Positions 1-8,947 of a stretch of 64,000 nucleotides of DNA are shown one piece after another. Position 1 is the stretch's first letter. The number at the start of each line of letters is the position of its first letter. Origin of the DNA: Immundisolibacterales bacterium (lineage in GTDB: Bacteria > Pseudomonadota > Gammaproteobacteria > HK1); NCBI GenBank assembly GCA_026712715.1, contig JAPOPW010000064.1, positions 17,055-81,054 on the forward strand, given 5' to 3'. Under the pieces are notes generated by a model. The model was not told where the DNA came from and made no database searches. It saw only the letters and a list, made by a program, of their open reading frames with translations. Position numbers and translations under genes: made by a program.

Positions 1-246
1 CGCGAACGTTGCGAGGAGGCGGTGCGGCGATGGTTCGACGGGAGCCTCGACGAGGCCCGCCGCACCTACCTCGTCGGCGGCCCGGAGGAGATCGTGGACC
101 GGATCGCGGCGAGCGTCGCGGAGCTGCCGAGGGTCGACCGCTTCATCCTGACGCCGTTCAGCTACGACCCGGAGCAGCTCGACCGGCTCGCGGCAGAGGT
201 GCTGCCGCGCCTCGAGGAGCGCTTCGGCCAGGCGCCGGCCCGATAG
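1..246 (+). CDS. LLM-class flavin-dependent oxidoreductase, C-terminal fragment (cut by window edge)
   Basis: Only the last 81 codons are inside the window, read from base 1 without interruption to a TAG at 244-246. The tail GGPEEIVDRIA followed by a segment on the 'FILTPFSYD' pattern is typical of the C-terminal helix region of bacterial-luciferase-like monooxygenases, where the sequence 'GTPEEVADRL' ends the barrel. These enzymes use reduced FMN and oxygen to oxidise small organic substrates. The substrate cannot be judged from this fragment. The gene runs toward the M48 protease gene on the opposite strand, with about 170 bases between their ends. Confidence 0.7.
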   Translation, partial: RERCEEAVRRWFDGSLDEARRTYLVGGPEEIVDRIAASVAELPRVDRFILTPFSYDPEQLDRLAAEVLPRLEERFGQAPAR

Positions 247-420
247 CCGACCGCTCGAGAGACAGCGCGTTCCGGGCGCACGGTGATCGGCCGCCCGTGT
301 CAAGGCGCCCGGACGGAGAATCCGGAACCCGAGATCCGCAAGCGGGGCGGGTCGAACGTGCGCCCGGACCGCCCGTTGCGGTGTCGCGAGCGGTGCGCGG
401 CGCCGGCCGGCCCAGGGCCG

Positions 421-1869
421 CTACTCGGTGATCAGCTTGACCCGGTCGCCGGCGCGGGGCTCTCCCTGCGGGAGGCCGTTCAGGACCCGGAAGGTCCGGC
501 GGGGCATTCTCATTTCGGTGGGGAAGTGACGGGCGACGAGACTGTCCACCGTCTCCGCGGGGCCGACCTCCCGGACCACGACCCGCCAGGGTTTGAGCGC
601 CCGTGCCTCCCACCGCGAGAGCCGCCGGAACGAGAATACGGACGTGCGCTGGTGCCGGTCGGTTTCGCTTCGCGGAGCCCCGGCGGGAACGAACGCGAAC
701 CGGGCTACCGAGTCCGCCTGAAACCGGATCGCCGCCAGGCGCACCGGTTGCCCTCCGGAACCGCGCGCGACCGCAGTGACCGCGTCCATCCCGTCCACCG
801 AGGTCCGTCGGAAGCGACTCAGTCGCGTCCCGGCCGCCCAGTCGCGGTACAGGTACCGGCGGAGCGACCGGCCCGGTTCGGTCCGTCCCAGGTCGAAGTA
901 CATCCTTGCCCCTTCGGGACCGAAACCGGTGACCGCGCGTTCGCCGTTCAGCAGGCGGAATCCGGGGGGAGCCTCGAATTCGAAGCCGATGGATGGATGC
1001 ACGAACCGAAGGCCGCGCACGAAGCCCTGCTCGGGTCCGTCGCCGAAGAGCAGACCGTCGATCTTGGACAAGTAGATGTTTCGCCCCACGATGGGATCGG
1101 ACACCGATGTGCGTCTCGCTGCGGCGACTGCGCGCGCGACCCGGTCTCGCGTGCGCGGGTGGGTGGCGAAGAAGTCCAGGCCCGGGGTCGCCGGACGTCC
1201 GTGCATGGACGCCGCCAGCGCGCTGTTCCGCTTCAGCTTGTCCAGGAAGCTCGACATCGCACCGGGCTCGAAGCCGGCGCGGCTGAGGTAGAGCACCCCG
1301 AGGTCGTCCGCCTCGTACTCCTCCGTGCGCGAGTACGCGCTCAGCGCCGCGTGCGCACCGACCCGGCCAAGACTCATGAGCGCGTCGTTGTCGGTGACCG
1401 CTCCGAGCACGGCCAGGCCGAGTCCGGCAAGAGTGCCCTTGGTATGCCGTTTCGCACCGTGGCGGGCGGTCACGTGGGCGATTTCGTGGGCGAGGACCCC
1501 GGCGACCTCCGCTTCGTTGTCCGCGAGCGCAAGCAGGCCGCGGGTCAGGTACACATACCCTCCGGGCAGCGCGAACGCGTTGACGATCGGGGAGTCGATG
1601 ATGGTGAAGGTGTAGCCGACCTCGGGGGCATTCGAAGCGGCGGCGATGAACTGCCCGATGCTGTCGACGTAGCGGGCGAGGTTCGGATCGTCGTACGCGC
1701 CCCCGAACTGCGTGAGGATCTTCGAATGCTCCTCCCGGCCGATCCGCTTCTCGTCCTCCGGCGAAATCCCGAAGATCGACTGCGCACCGGCCCACGACGA
1801 GATCGCGAGCAAGGCGACCGCGGCCGCGGCGCGAAACGGTCCTGGCGATGTTGACCGGTTCTTCACCAT
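421..1869 (-). CDS. M48-family periplasmic zinc metalloprotease (BepA/YfgC-like)
   Basis: A 482-residue protein. The start at MVKNRST gives an N-terminal signal peptide (hydrophobic AAAAVALLAISSWAGA, residues 14-29), so it should be exported. The zinc motif HEIAHVTARH sits at residues 128-137 (His128, Glu129, His132) and is followed by a downstream EEYEAD segment that supplies the third ligand. The C-terminal third lacks protease motifs and ends in a LysM-like segment (VDSLVARHFP ... LNGLPQGEPRAGDRVKLI). Family members degrade misfolded outer-membrane proteins. It is divergent from the amidase gene with about 170 bases between starts. The reading frame stays open upstream, but that extension has no protein character. 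Confidence 0.88.
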   Translation of the reverse strand: MVKNRSTSPGPFRAAAAVALLAISSWAGAQSIFGISPEDEKRIGREEHSKILTQFGGAYDDPNLARYVDSIGQFIAAASNAPEVGYTFTIIDSPIVNAFALPGGYVYLTRGLLALADNEAEVAGVLAHEIAHVTARHGAKRHTKGTLAGLGLAVLGAVTDNDALMSLGRVGAHAALSAYSRTEEYEADDLGVLYLSRAGFEPGAMSSFLDKLKRNSALAASMHGRPATPGLDFFATHPRTRDRVARAVAAARRTSVSDPIVGRNIYLSKIDGLLFGDGPEQGFVRGLRFVHPSIGFEFEAPPGFRLLNGERAVTGFGPEGARMYFDLGRTEPGRSLRRYLYRDWAAGTRLSRFRRTSVDGMDAVTAVARGSGGQPVRLAAIRFQADSVARFAFVPAGAPRSETDRHQRTSVFSFRRLSRWEARALKPWRVVVREVGPAETVDSLVARHFPTEMRMPRRTFRVLNGLPQGEPRAGDRVKLITE

Positions 1870-2040
1870 TGCCGTTTGTCTCGTCGGGTGGAGCATTCGT
1901 GCGCGGGCGCGAGGAAGGTTCGCACTTCCGCAAGTGGATTTCCAGACGGATCGTCCGGACCGTCCGGCGCCCGGCAAGCTCCGGCGAACACACCGCGAAA
2001 GGGTGGGGAATCGACGCGTCGGCGTGTAGAGTGTGACCCC

Positions 2041-3423
2041 GTGATCGACCTTGCTTCCACTTCCATCGCCGATCTCGGAGCTGCACTGCGCGAGGGCCGG
2101 GTCCGAGCGGCGGACCTTGTCGCGCAAGTCGCCGCCAACCGCGACGAGGACCTTGGCGCCTACAAGCTCTGGCTGCCGGAGCGCGCCGCGTCCGCGGCGG
2201 CGATGGCTGACGCCGCCTTTGCCGAAGGGTTGGACTTCGGTCCCCTCCAGGGCTTGCCGATCTCGGTCAAGGATCTCTACGGCCTCGCCGGGTCGCCCAC
2301 CCACGCCGGCGCCCCCCGGGCGTTGCCCGGTGCCTGGGAGCGGGAAGGCCCCGTGGTTCGGGCGGTGCGAAGCGGCATGGGCTGCGTCGTCGGCAAGACC
2401 CACACCGTCGAGTTCGCCTTCGGCGGTATCGGCAGCAACCCGCATTGGGGGACTCCGAAGAACCCCTGGAGCCGGGAGGTGCATCGCGTCCCGGGCGGGT
2501 CGAGCGCCGGTGCCGGGGTGTCGCTCTGGGAAGGTACGGCGGTCATTGCGCTCGGCAGCGATACCGCCGGCTCGGTCCGGGTGCCCGCGAGCTTCACCGG
2601 CACCGTCGGGCTCAAGACGACCTGGGGGCGATGGTCGCTCGACGGCCTGGTGCCGCTCAGTCCGTCACTGGACACCGCGGGGATCCTCACTCGCTCGGTC
2701 GCCGACGCCGCGCTCGCCTTCTCGGTCATCGACCCCCGGTGTCCGGCCCCGCCGGTTGCGGGGGATGTCTCGCAGCTTCGTTTCGGTGTAGTCGAGGAGC
2801 TGTTCGACGGGTGTGCGCCGGACATCGTCGCCGCGGTCCGTACGGCGATCCGCGAGCTCGAGGACAAGGGCGCCTCGGTCTTCCGGTTCTCGCTTCCCGG
2901 GCTCGATGCCGCCCAAGGAGTCTTCGCCGCCGGTGGACTTGCCGCGCCCGAGTTCGTGGCCTTCATCAACCGCGAGCTGCCGGACTTTCGTCCGACCCTC
3001 GACCCGAACGTCCGGGAGCGTTTTGCCGCGGTCGAAGCGATGCCGGCGACCGAATACCTCGACCGGCGGGCACGGCTCGCGCGGGCGGCGGACGAAGCCA
3101 ATGCGGCGCTTGCCGATGTGGACGGAGTTCTCTGCCCGACGACACCGCTCACCGCGCCGCGCCTCGACGAGGTGGCGCACGCGCAAGGGTACCGCGAGCG
3201 CAACATGGCGACCCTGCGCAATACGAGCCCCGGCAACCTGCTCGACCTCTGCGGTCTCTCGCTCCCGGTCGGACTGGATGTCGACGGCATGCCCATCGGG
3301 CTCCAGATCCTGGCCTCCCGCGGGGCCGACGAATCCCTCCTCGGGGCGGCGGGCGCCGTCGAAGGGGTTCTCGGATCTGCGCGGCAGCGCCTCGGCTCAC
3401 CCCGCGGCGCGTCGCCGGCTTGA
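2041..3423 (+). CDS. Amidase (amidase signature family)
   Basis: A 460-residue hydrolase of carboxamides, within the usual 450-500 range. The Ser-Ser-Lys triad is intact: Lys77 in PISVKDLYG, the cis-serine region GGSSAG (Ser154/Ser155), and nucleophile Ser178 in GSDTAGSVR. The GTG at 2041 is chosen because the protein signature begins there; the open frame upstream is arginine-rich and not amidase-like. It could act on an amide, hydantoin-derived or glutamyl substrate. The neighbouring genes do not fix which, and no GatB/GatC partner is present, so a role in tRNA amidation is unlikely. Confidence 0.88.
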   Translation: MIDLASTSIADLGAALREGRVRAADLVAQVAANRDEDLGAYKLWLPERAASAAAMADAAFAEGLDFGPLQGLPISVKDLYGLAGSPTHAGAPRALPGAWEREGPVVRAVRSGMGCVVGKTHTVEFAFGGIGSNPHWGTPKNPWSREVHRVPGGSSAGAGVSLWEGTAVIALGSDTAGSVRVPASFTGTVGLKTTWGRWSLDGLVPLSPSLDTAGILTRSVADAALAFSVIDPRCPAPPVAGDVSQLRFGVVEELFDGCAPDIVAAVRTAIRELEDKGASVFRFSLPGLDAAQGVFAAGGLAAPEFVAFINRELPDFRPTLDPNVRERFAAVEAMPATEYLDRRARLARAADEANAALADVDGVLCPTTPLTAPRLDEVAHAQGYRERNMATLRNTSPGNLLDLCGLSLPVGLDVDGMPIGLQILASRGADESLLGAAGAVEGVLGSARQRLGSPRGASPA

Positions 3424-3601
3424 ACCGTGCGGCGACGCTGTCCTGGACTCCTTGAGGGGCCTCGATCTCTGAAGACGGGTCAAGTTTGCGAAGCGATTTC
3501 AGGAACGAAACGCACGAGGCCGCTACCGCTACGCAGCGGCCGGGTCACGAACGAGGATGGGTGGCTTCGAACAGGTCTCGCCGGTCCGAGGCGAAGCCTC
3601 G

Positions 3602-4633
3602 CTAATAGCTGTACCGCAGCGAGAAGGCGGCCGACCGGTCGCTCGTGTTCAGGAGGCTCGCTCCGTCCAGCGTGACCCTGGCGCTTGCGTAGTTGAGCCC
3701 CAGGTTGACGGAAAGGCCCCGCGCCACGTCGTACTGAAGGCCGAGGGCCACGGATCGTTCGTACTCTCCGGCGACGCGCCCCAGGTGCCCCTCGAGCGAG
3801 AGCCCGACGACGCCGAGCTTCGTCCGGATGCCGGACGAGAGGTAGCGACGGATCGCCCGCGAACGGTTCGCGGACAGCTCCTCGCGGCCCACCGCGGCAT
3901 CGAAGGACGTGCTGCCGAAGATGAGCTCACCGCCCACTCCGGTCGCCCGGCTCTCGTACCGAACGGACCCGTCGGCCGCGGTGTAGACGCCGTCGGTGTA
4001 CCTCATGGTCAGCCGGTAGTCCCGGTTGGCCCCCGGACGCTGAAACATCGCCCCGAGGTCGAAGTCTCCGTTCTCGTCCACGACTGTGCCGAGCACCCAC
4101 GGTCCGAGTCGGACGAGATAGGCGCCGCCCCGATCCTCGAGGGCGGCCAGGAAGTCGTCGAAAGCGAGCGAAGCGTTGCCCGCGCCCCGCAGCCTTCGCG
4201 TCTGCTCGCGCACGACGCCGGAGACATCGCCGCCGAGCAGCGTCCCCCACATGCCGCCGACCGATATCGCGGCATTGTCGGAGTACCGACCTTCCGTTCC
4301 GGAAACCCGCCCCTCGCCGGAGGCGTACTCGCCGAAGTAGAGCACCGCTACCCGCCAGCGGTTCGGGAGCTGGGTCGACGCGGTGAGCTGGGAATTGCCG
4401 AGCAGGACCGCGTCGGTGGATTCGTCCTCGGAGTCGTAGATCAGTGAGGTATCGACGAGCCCGGTCAGCGCGAGGGTGACGTCACCGATCTCCACCGCGA
4501 TGGGCTCCTCGAGCGACGAGAGGCTCTCGTAGTTGAGGGAGACGTCCTGCGCCGTGGCGAGCCCGCCGGCCGCCATGGCGAGGGCGGCGACGACGGAAAG
4601 AAGCGACCGACGGTGGACCGTGCAGTCCTGCAT
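3602..4633 (-). CDS. Putative outer-membrane beta-barrel protein (porin-like)
   Basis: A 343-residue protein with a signal peptide (RRSLLSVVAALAMAAGGLATAQ, residues 8-29). The rest consists of short alternating polar/hydrophobic strands such as WRVAVLYFGEY and VGLSLEGHL. It ends in ...FSLRYSY with a C-terminal aromatic residue, as expected for a BAM-assembled barrel. No family motif is recognised. It starts 4 bases after the haloperoxidase-like gene stops, so the two are almost certainly co-transcribed. It may form a pore or carry substrate for that exported enzyme. The function is inferred from architecture only. Confidence 0.6.
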   Translation of the reverse strand: MQDCTVHRRSLLSVVAALAMAAGGLATAQDVSLNYESLSSLEEPIAVEIGDVTLALTGLVDTSLIYDSEDESTDAVLLGNSQLTASTQLPNRWRVAVLYFGEYASGEGRVSGTEGRYSDNAAISVGGMWGTLLGGDVSGVVREQTRRLRGAGNASLAFDDFLAALEDRGGAYLVRLGPWVLGTVVDENGDFDLGAMFQRPGANRDYRLTMRYTDGVYTAADGSVRYESRATGVGGELIFGSTSFDAAVGREELSANRSRAIRRYLSSGIRTKLGVVGLSLEGHLGRVAGEYERSVALGLQYDVARGLSVNLGLNYASARVTLDGASLLNTSDRSAAFSLRYSY

Positions 4634-4637
4634 GGCC

Positions 4638-6029
4638 TCAGGCCCTCACCGGAAACGTGGAACGGAATGCCTGGCGGGCGATTTCGCGCCCGCACTTCAT
4701 CGCTTCCGTATGGTCCAGCTCCCAGTGGACGCCACCGTAGAGGCGGCTCATGCCGTTTTCCTCCGCCATCTGGCTGAGGCTGTTCCAGTGCCGGGTGACC
4801 CCTTGCAGTTGCGGCCAGAGCACCCCGTCGGGCGATTGCCCCGAGAACGAGACATCGTCGCGGCCGAGCAGCCGCGCGATCATCTCCGCGCCGGCGGCCG
4901 CGAACGTGGAGTGGCCGGACGGGTAGGCGGGGAACTCCGGCGTCGGGATGTAGCTCCGCCAGTTCGGTTGCGCGGCGACCCGCGGGTCCGGATTCGCGAA
5001 TTTCGCCGCCCGCACGCGAATGGCGCTCTCGGGGCGGACGATGTCGAAGTGGTACTTGTTGTCCCATGCGCAAATCGACGCGTCGCACTGGGTCATGCCG
5101 ACGAGGGCGAACGCGCGGGCGAGGTCGACGAAGTCGAGCCCGCGATCCTGCAGAAGCTGGATGGCGATGCAGATGAGGTGCCCGGATGGGGTGACGCCCC
5201 ACGGTCCGTCCTCCCAGAACAGGGCAATCTCCGACTGCTCGTCGCTTCGAATGGTGCTGTCCGCGCCACCGAGACGACGAATCGTGTCGAACTCGTCCGC
5301 AAATTCCGGGCTTGCCGGGTCGTGGAAGTCGGCGACCCGAAACTGCGAGCTCCGGGTCATCGTCCAGGGCTTTATCCGCCCGTGCCCCGGATACAGTCCA
5401 CGGTCGAAGGACGCGAACGCGGGGCCGGGGCGCGCCGCGTAGAACGGGCCGGTCGGTCGCCAGCGAAGCGAGTCCGAGCGCCGCGGATAGCGTCCGAGAT
5501 AGTAGTTGACCTCGCTGGGTTCGGAGCCGTCATCGGTGCGCATCTTCAACACCCGGTGGCCGACCGTCCGGCCCCACTCGACGCCGAGGGACTTTGCCTC
5601 GCTTGCGGGAAAGCGGTTCAGGAACGAACTGCGTTCGAACAGGAACGGATGCTGAAAGGCTTCCGCCGCCGCGATCGCGAACGCGACCCCGTAGGCGATT
5701 TCCGGGTCCGCTCCACGCGGTCCGGCTCCGATTCCGAACGGTTCGTCGTACCTCCGTGAAATCCCGTTGGCGGCGAGAAACCCGGCGGCCATGGGAAGGG
5801 CGCACAGGTACGCGGCACGCGGTGGAGGCAACCGTTGGTCGCGCACGTTCTGCAATGCCGCGTCCACCCAGTCGAACACGGTGTTGCGGTTCTCCGGGGC
5901 CAGGATCGGGGTCGCATAGGACGAGCGGGTTCCGAACTGCGCAACGCGGGGACCGGCGCAGCCGATCAACGGCACGGTGGAAACGGCCGCTGCCGCAGCC
6001 GACAGGAACTGTCGTCTGGAATGGTTCAT
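4638..6029 (-). CDS. Vanadium-dependent haloperoxidase / PAP2-superfamily phosphatase-like protein
   Basis: A 463-residue protein with all the vanadate/phosphate-site residues of vanadium chloroperoxidase in order. These are Lys325 and Arg332 in KYHFDIVRPESAIR, Ser371-Gly372-His373 in PAYPSGHSTFA, and Arg429 with His435 in SRLYGGVHW. The N-terminus MNHSRRQFLSAAAAA is twin-arginine-like (SRRQFL) and is followed by LIGC, so it is either Tat-exported or a lipoprotein. Known relatives oxidise halides with H2O2 or act as acid phosphatases, and sequence alone does not separate these. The start is set by the export signal; the open frame extends upstream without homology. It lies first in a two-gene unit with the beta-barrel gene. 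Confidence 0.85.
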   Translation of the reverse strand: MNHSRRQFLSAAAAAVSTVPLIGCAGPRVAQFGTRSSYATPILAPENRNTVFDWVDAALQNVRDQRLPPPRAAYLCALPMAAGFLAANGISRRYDEPFGIGAGPRGADPEIAYGVAFAIAAAEAFQHPFLFERSSFLNRFPASEAKSLGVEWGRTVGHRVLKMRTDDGSEPSEVNYYLGRYPRRSDSLRWRPTGPFYAARPGPAFASFDRGLYPGHGRIKPWTMTRSSQFRVADFHDPASPEFADEFDTIRRLGGADSTIRSDEQSEIALFWEDGPWGVTPSGHLICIAIQLLQDRGLDFVDLARAFALVGMTQCDASICAWDNKYHFDIVRPESAIRVRAAKFANPDPRVAAQPNWRSYIPTPEFPAYPSGHSTFAAAGAEMIARLLGRDDVSFSGQSPDGVLWPQLQGVTRHWNSLSQMAEENGMSRLYGGVHWELDHTEAMKCGREIARQAFRSTFPVRA

Positions 6030-6559
6030 CGTGTTCGTGTCTCCGTGCGTGCGGTTGCGCAGTTTCGGGCGTCGCCCGATGATTGCTGCGTCGCACGAGC
6101 TCGTTCGATGTCGTTGCATCTGTCTCGGCAGGACGAACTTCCCACCTCGCGGAAGCGAGTTGTCGCTCGGGGGGATTCGTCCGTCCGTCGTGCCGGGGCG
6201 GTGAGGCCGCCCCGGTATCGTTCGCACTGTCCCTGGTTTCCTGAACCGCCACTACGCGAAGGGTCGGTATATCAAGAAGGCAGAAGTATAAATTAAAGTT
6301 ATGTAATGTTGATGATTAGAATTTGTATACTGAAAGTCTGGTTTGTCTTTATTTCCTGCATTTGGAATGAGCTTGCAGACCGGCTGCGGTCCGTCGATTC
6401 CGATTCACGCCGCCGGACGCGCGAGCAGCGCGGGGCCGGAAATCCGTGAACCGCTGGCCAGGGGAGGCCGGCTCTTTCCTTTGGGGACGGGGGAGGAGCG
6501 CGGTCGTCCGAACGGCGGCCGATCGACAGCCGCGCCGGTGCGGGACACGAGCGGGGTGG
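6030..6559. other. Intergenic region with an A+T-rich island
   Basis: No credible gene is visible. Bases about 6268-6365 are strikingly A+T-rich (for example TATAAATTAAAGTTATGTAA) against a background that is otherwise very G+C-rich. It lies upstream of the minus-strand haloperoxidase unit and beyond the end of psd. It could be a promoter or silencer-binding region for the haloperoxidase operon, or inserted foreign DNA. Confidence 0.6.
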
Positions 6560-7417
6560 TTACCCGGTCACCCGGCGGCCGATGGCCTCGCGGCAGCGAA
6601 CGGTTGCCCCGGAGCGGAAGTCGGGGTCCCAGCGGACCGTTCCTCGCGGAAAGAGGACGATCACGGTCGAGCCCATGTTGAAGCGCCCGATCTCGGCTCC
6701 CCGCGCAAGGTCGATCCCATCGAATTCCCACCTGCGCTCCGGTCCGGGACGTCGAAGCTCCGCGACCGGGCCGGTCCATGGCGTCTCGACGCTTCCGACA
6801 AGAAGGGCGCCGACCATGACGAGCACGAACGGTCGCCCGTCCGCATCCCGGAAGTGGAAGATCACGCGTTCGTTGCGCGCGAAAAGGTGCCGGATCCGCT
6901 CCGCGGTCGCCGGGTTGACGCTGAACCGATCCCCGGGGACGTGGACAAGCCCGGTCAGGGTCGCATCGATCGGAACGTGCACCCGGTGGTAGTCGCGCGG
7001 AGCGAGGTAGATGGTGGCCGCGGCGGCGCCGGTCAGGGAATCGGCGGTCTCCCGATCCCCTCCGAGCAGCGCTTCGAGGGTATAGGTGAGGGACTTCGCC
7101 TGGACCAGGGTCGCGCCGGACAGCTCGCCGGCGTCCTGCAAGGTTCCGTCCGACGGTGCGGCGACCGCATCCGGGTCGACGGGAAGAGGACGGGCCTCCG
7201 GCCGGAGCGCGCGCGTGAAGAAGGCGTTGAACGTCGGCCAGGCGCGCGGATCGGATTCTTCGGCGTCGGAGAGATCCACTGCGTAACGCCGGACGACAGT
7301 ACGGATGAGCCACTGCTGCCAGGGAGAGATGCGGATCCGCGTGGCGTACAGCACGATCCGGGAGAGGAGGCGGCGCGGGTAGAGGTACTGGAGGGTGACG
7401 GAGAAATGCGGGCTCAT
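6560..7417 (-). CDS. psd: Phosphatidylserine decarboxylase proenzyme
   Basis: A 285-residue protein, the normal length for a bacterial membrane-bound Psd. It converts phosphatidylserine to phosphatidylethanolamine at the inner membrane. The self-cleavage site appears as FNMGSTVIVLF, where the Gly-Ser bond splits and the serine becomes the pyruvoyl group. Other family blocks are the TFNAFFTRALRPEARP segment near residue 65 and the YHRVHVPIDATL block with its conserved histidines. It follows the cox operon on the same strand after 225 bases and probably has its own promoter. Confidence 0.95.
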   Translation of the reverse strand: MSPHFSVTLQYLYPRRLLSRIVLYATRIRISPWQQWLIRTVVRRYAVDLSDAEESDPRAWPTFNAFFTRALRPEARPLPVDPDAVAAPSDGTLQDAGELSGATLVQAKSLTYTLEALLGGDRETADSLTGAAAATIYLAPRDYHRVHVPIDATLTGLVHVPGDRFSVNPATAERIRHLFARNERVIFHFRDADGRPFVLVMVGALLVGSVETPWTGPVAELRRPGPERRWEFDGIDLARGAEIGRFNMGSTVIVLFPRGTVRWDPDFRSGATVRCREAIGRRVTG

Positions 7418-7642
7418 GAATTCACGGATCCTCGCTCGTTTGGAGCGCGAGCCTCGTGGACGCGAGCTGCCGGTCGCGTGCGGGAGCGCTGCCGTTTTCG
7501 ACTCGGCCGGCGTCCCTGCCGGCGGCCCGCCCCACCGAGGGCGCTACCCGACTCCGCCGGCGGCGCGACCGGAAGACAATCGACGTCGGTCATGGACCGT
7601 GGGTTTCCCTGCCGGGTGGGATGGCTGGCCATCGAAGATCTC

Positions 7643-8947
7643 TCAGACCGGCGACCGGGAACCGTGTCCGTGAGCCATCGCACCGGCGCGATGCGGCCTC
7701 GCGGCCGGGACGAGAAGAGCCGCCGCCAGGTCTTCCAGGCTCTCGAGGTTGTGGACGGGGCGGAACTCGTCCACGTGAGGGAGGAGGGCGCGGATCCCGG
7801 CCGCCTTCGGCTCGAAGCCTTCGTAGCGGAGCAGCGGGTTCAGCCAGACCAGCCGGCGGCACGACTTGCGGAGGCGTTCGATCTGCGGTCCGAGACCCTC
7901 GCCCGCATCCCGGTCGAGTCCGTCGGAGATGAACAGGACCACCGCGCCCTGGCCGCACACCCGCCGGGACCAGTCGCGGTTGAAGCGGTCGAGACACTGG
8001 CCGATCCGGGTACCGCCGCTCCAGTCCGCCACCGCCTCGCCGGTGCGCTCGATCGCCGCATCGACGTCGCGGTCCCGAAGCTGGCGGGTGACGTTGGTGA
8101 GGCGGGTGCCGAAGACGAAGGAGTGCACCCGGGTACGGTCGCGGGCGAGGGCGTGCGCGAAGTGCAGCAGCACCCGCGAGTAGCGGCGCATCGATCCCGA
8201 GATGTCGCAGAGCACCACGATGGGTGCGGGCTTGCGGACCTTGCGCCGGTGAACCAGCAGGACTTCGCCGGCGCCGCGCCGAAGGCTCCTGCGCAAGGTC
8301 GTGCGCATGTCGACGAGCGCGCCGCGCGAGTGCGGCCGGTAGCGGCGCGTCGGGGCCGGGGGCACGGCGAAGCGCAGCTTCGCGATGGCCGCTTTCGCTT
8401 CCGCGAGCTCCGCGGCCGACATCTGCTCGAAGTCGCGCTCGCGAAGGATCTCCCGGTCCGACCAGGTGAGGGTGGCGTCGAGCTCCACCTCCTCCTCTTC
8501 GCGTACCCGGGCTTCGCGCTCGGCTCCGGCGAAAAGCGCCTCGCTCAGCCGGCGGCTGAGAGGTCTCGCGTCGCCGCGCGGCGGGGTCTGCACGGTCGGC
8601 AGGAGCAGGCTCGTGACCCGTTCGAGGAGCCGGGGATTGCGCCAGAAGACGTGGAACGCCTCATCGAACAGCGGACGCTGGTCGGCCCTTCGGACGAATA
8701 CCGCGTGCAGGGTCCAGTAGAAGTCGTCGCGCCGGGCGAGACCGGTCGCCTCCACCGCCCGAAGGGCGTCAAGAACCGCGCCCGTTCCTACCGGGAGCCC
8801 GGCTGCACGCAGGGTGCGGGCAAAGTGCATGAGATTGGCCGCAAGGCGGCCCGGGGTCTCGGCCGGGCGTTCTCGCAACGCCGCGGCGTGAGCCGGGTTC
8901 CCGGGCGCCGCGGACTCTCCGTGCGAAACGTCAGGCGGCGCCCGCAA
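7643..8947 (-). CDS. coxE: CoxE-like VWA-domain protein
   Basis: A 434-residue protein with a C-terminal von Willebrand A domain. The metal-ion-dependent adhesion motif is intact (VVLCDISGSM with a downstream Thr in SGGTRIG and Asp in ISDGLDRD). The N-terminal half is helical and charged, as in CoxE. CoxE and the MoxR ATPase CoxD work together on maturation of the active site of CO-dehydrogenase-like molybdenum enzymes. It overlaps the end of the MoxR gene by 17 bases and closes the cox operon. A later start is possible. Confidence 0.85.
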   Translation of the reverse strand: MRAPPDVSHGESAAPGNPAHAAALRERPAETPGRLAANLMHFARTLRAAGLPVGTGAVLDALRAVEATGLARRDDFYWTLHAVFVRRADQRPLFDEAFHVFWRNPRLLERVTSLLLPTVQTPPRGDARPLSRRLSEALFAGAEREARVREEEEVELDATLTWSDREILRERDFEQMSAAELAEAKAAIAKLRFAVPPAPTRRYRPHSRGALVDMRTTLRRSLRRGAGEVLLVHRRKVRKPAPIVVLCDISGSMRRYSRVLLHFAHALARDRTRVHSFVFGTRLTNVTRQLRDRDVDAAIERTGEAVADWSGGTRIGQCLDRFNRDWSRRVCGQGAVVLFISDGLDRDAGEGLGPQIERLRKSCRRLVWLNPLLRYEGFEPKAAGIRALLPHVDEFRPVHNLESLEDLAAALLVPAARPHRAGAMAHGHGSRSPV

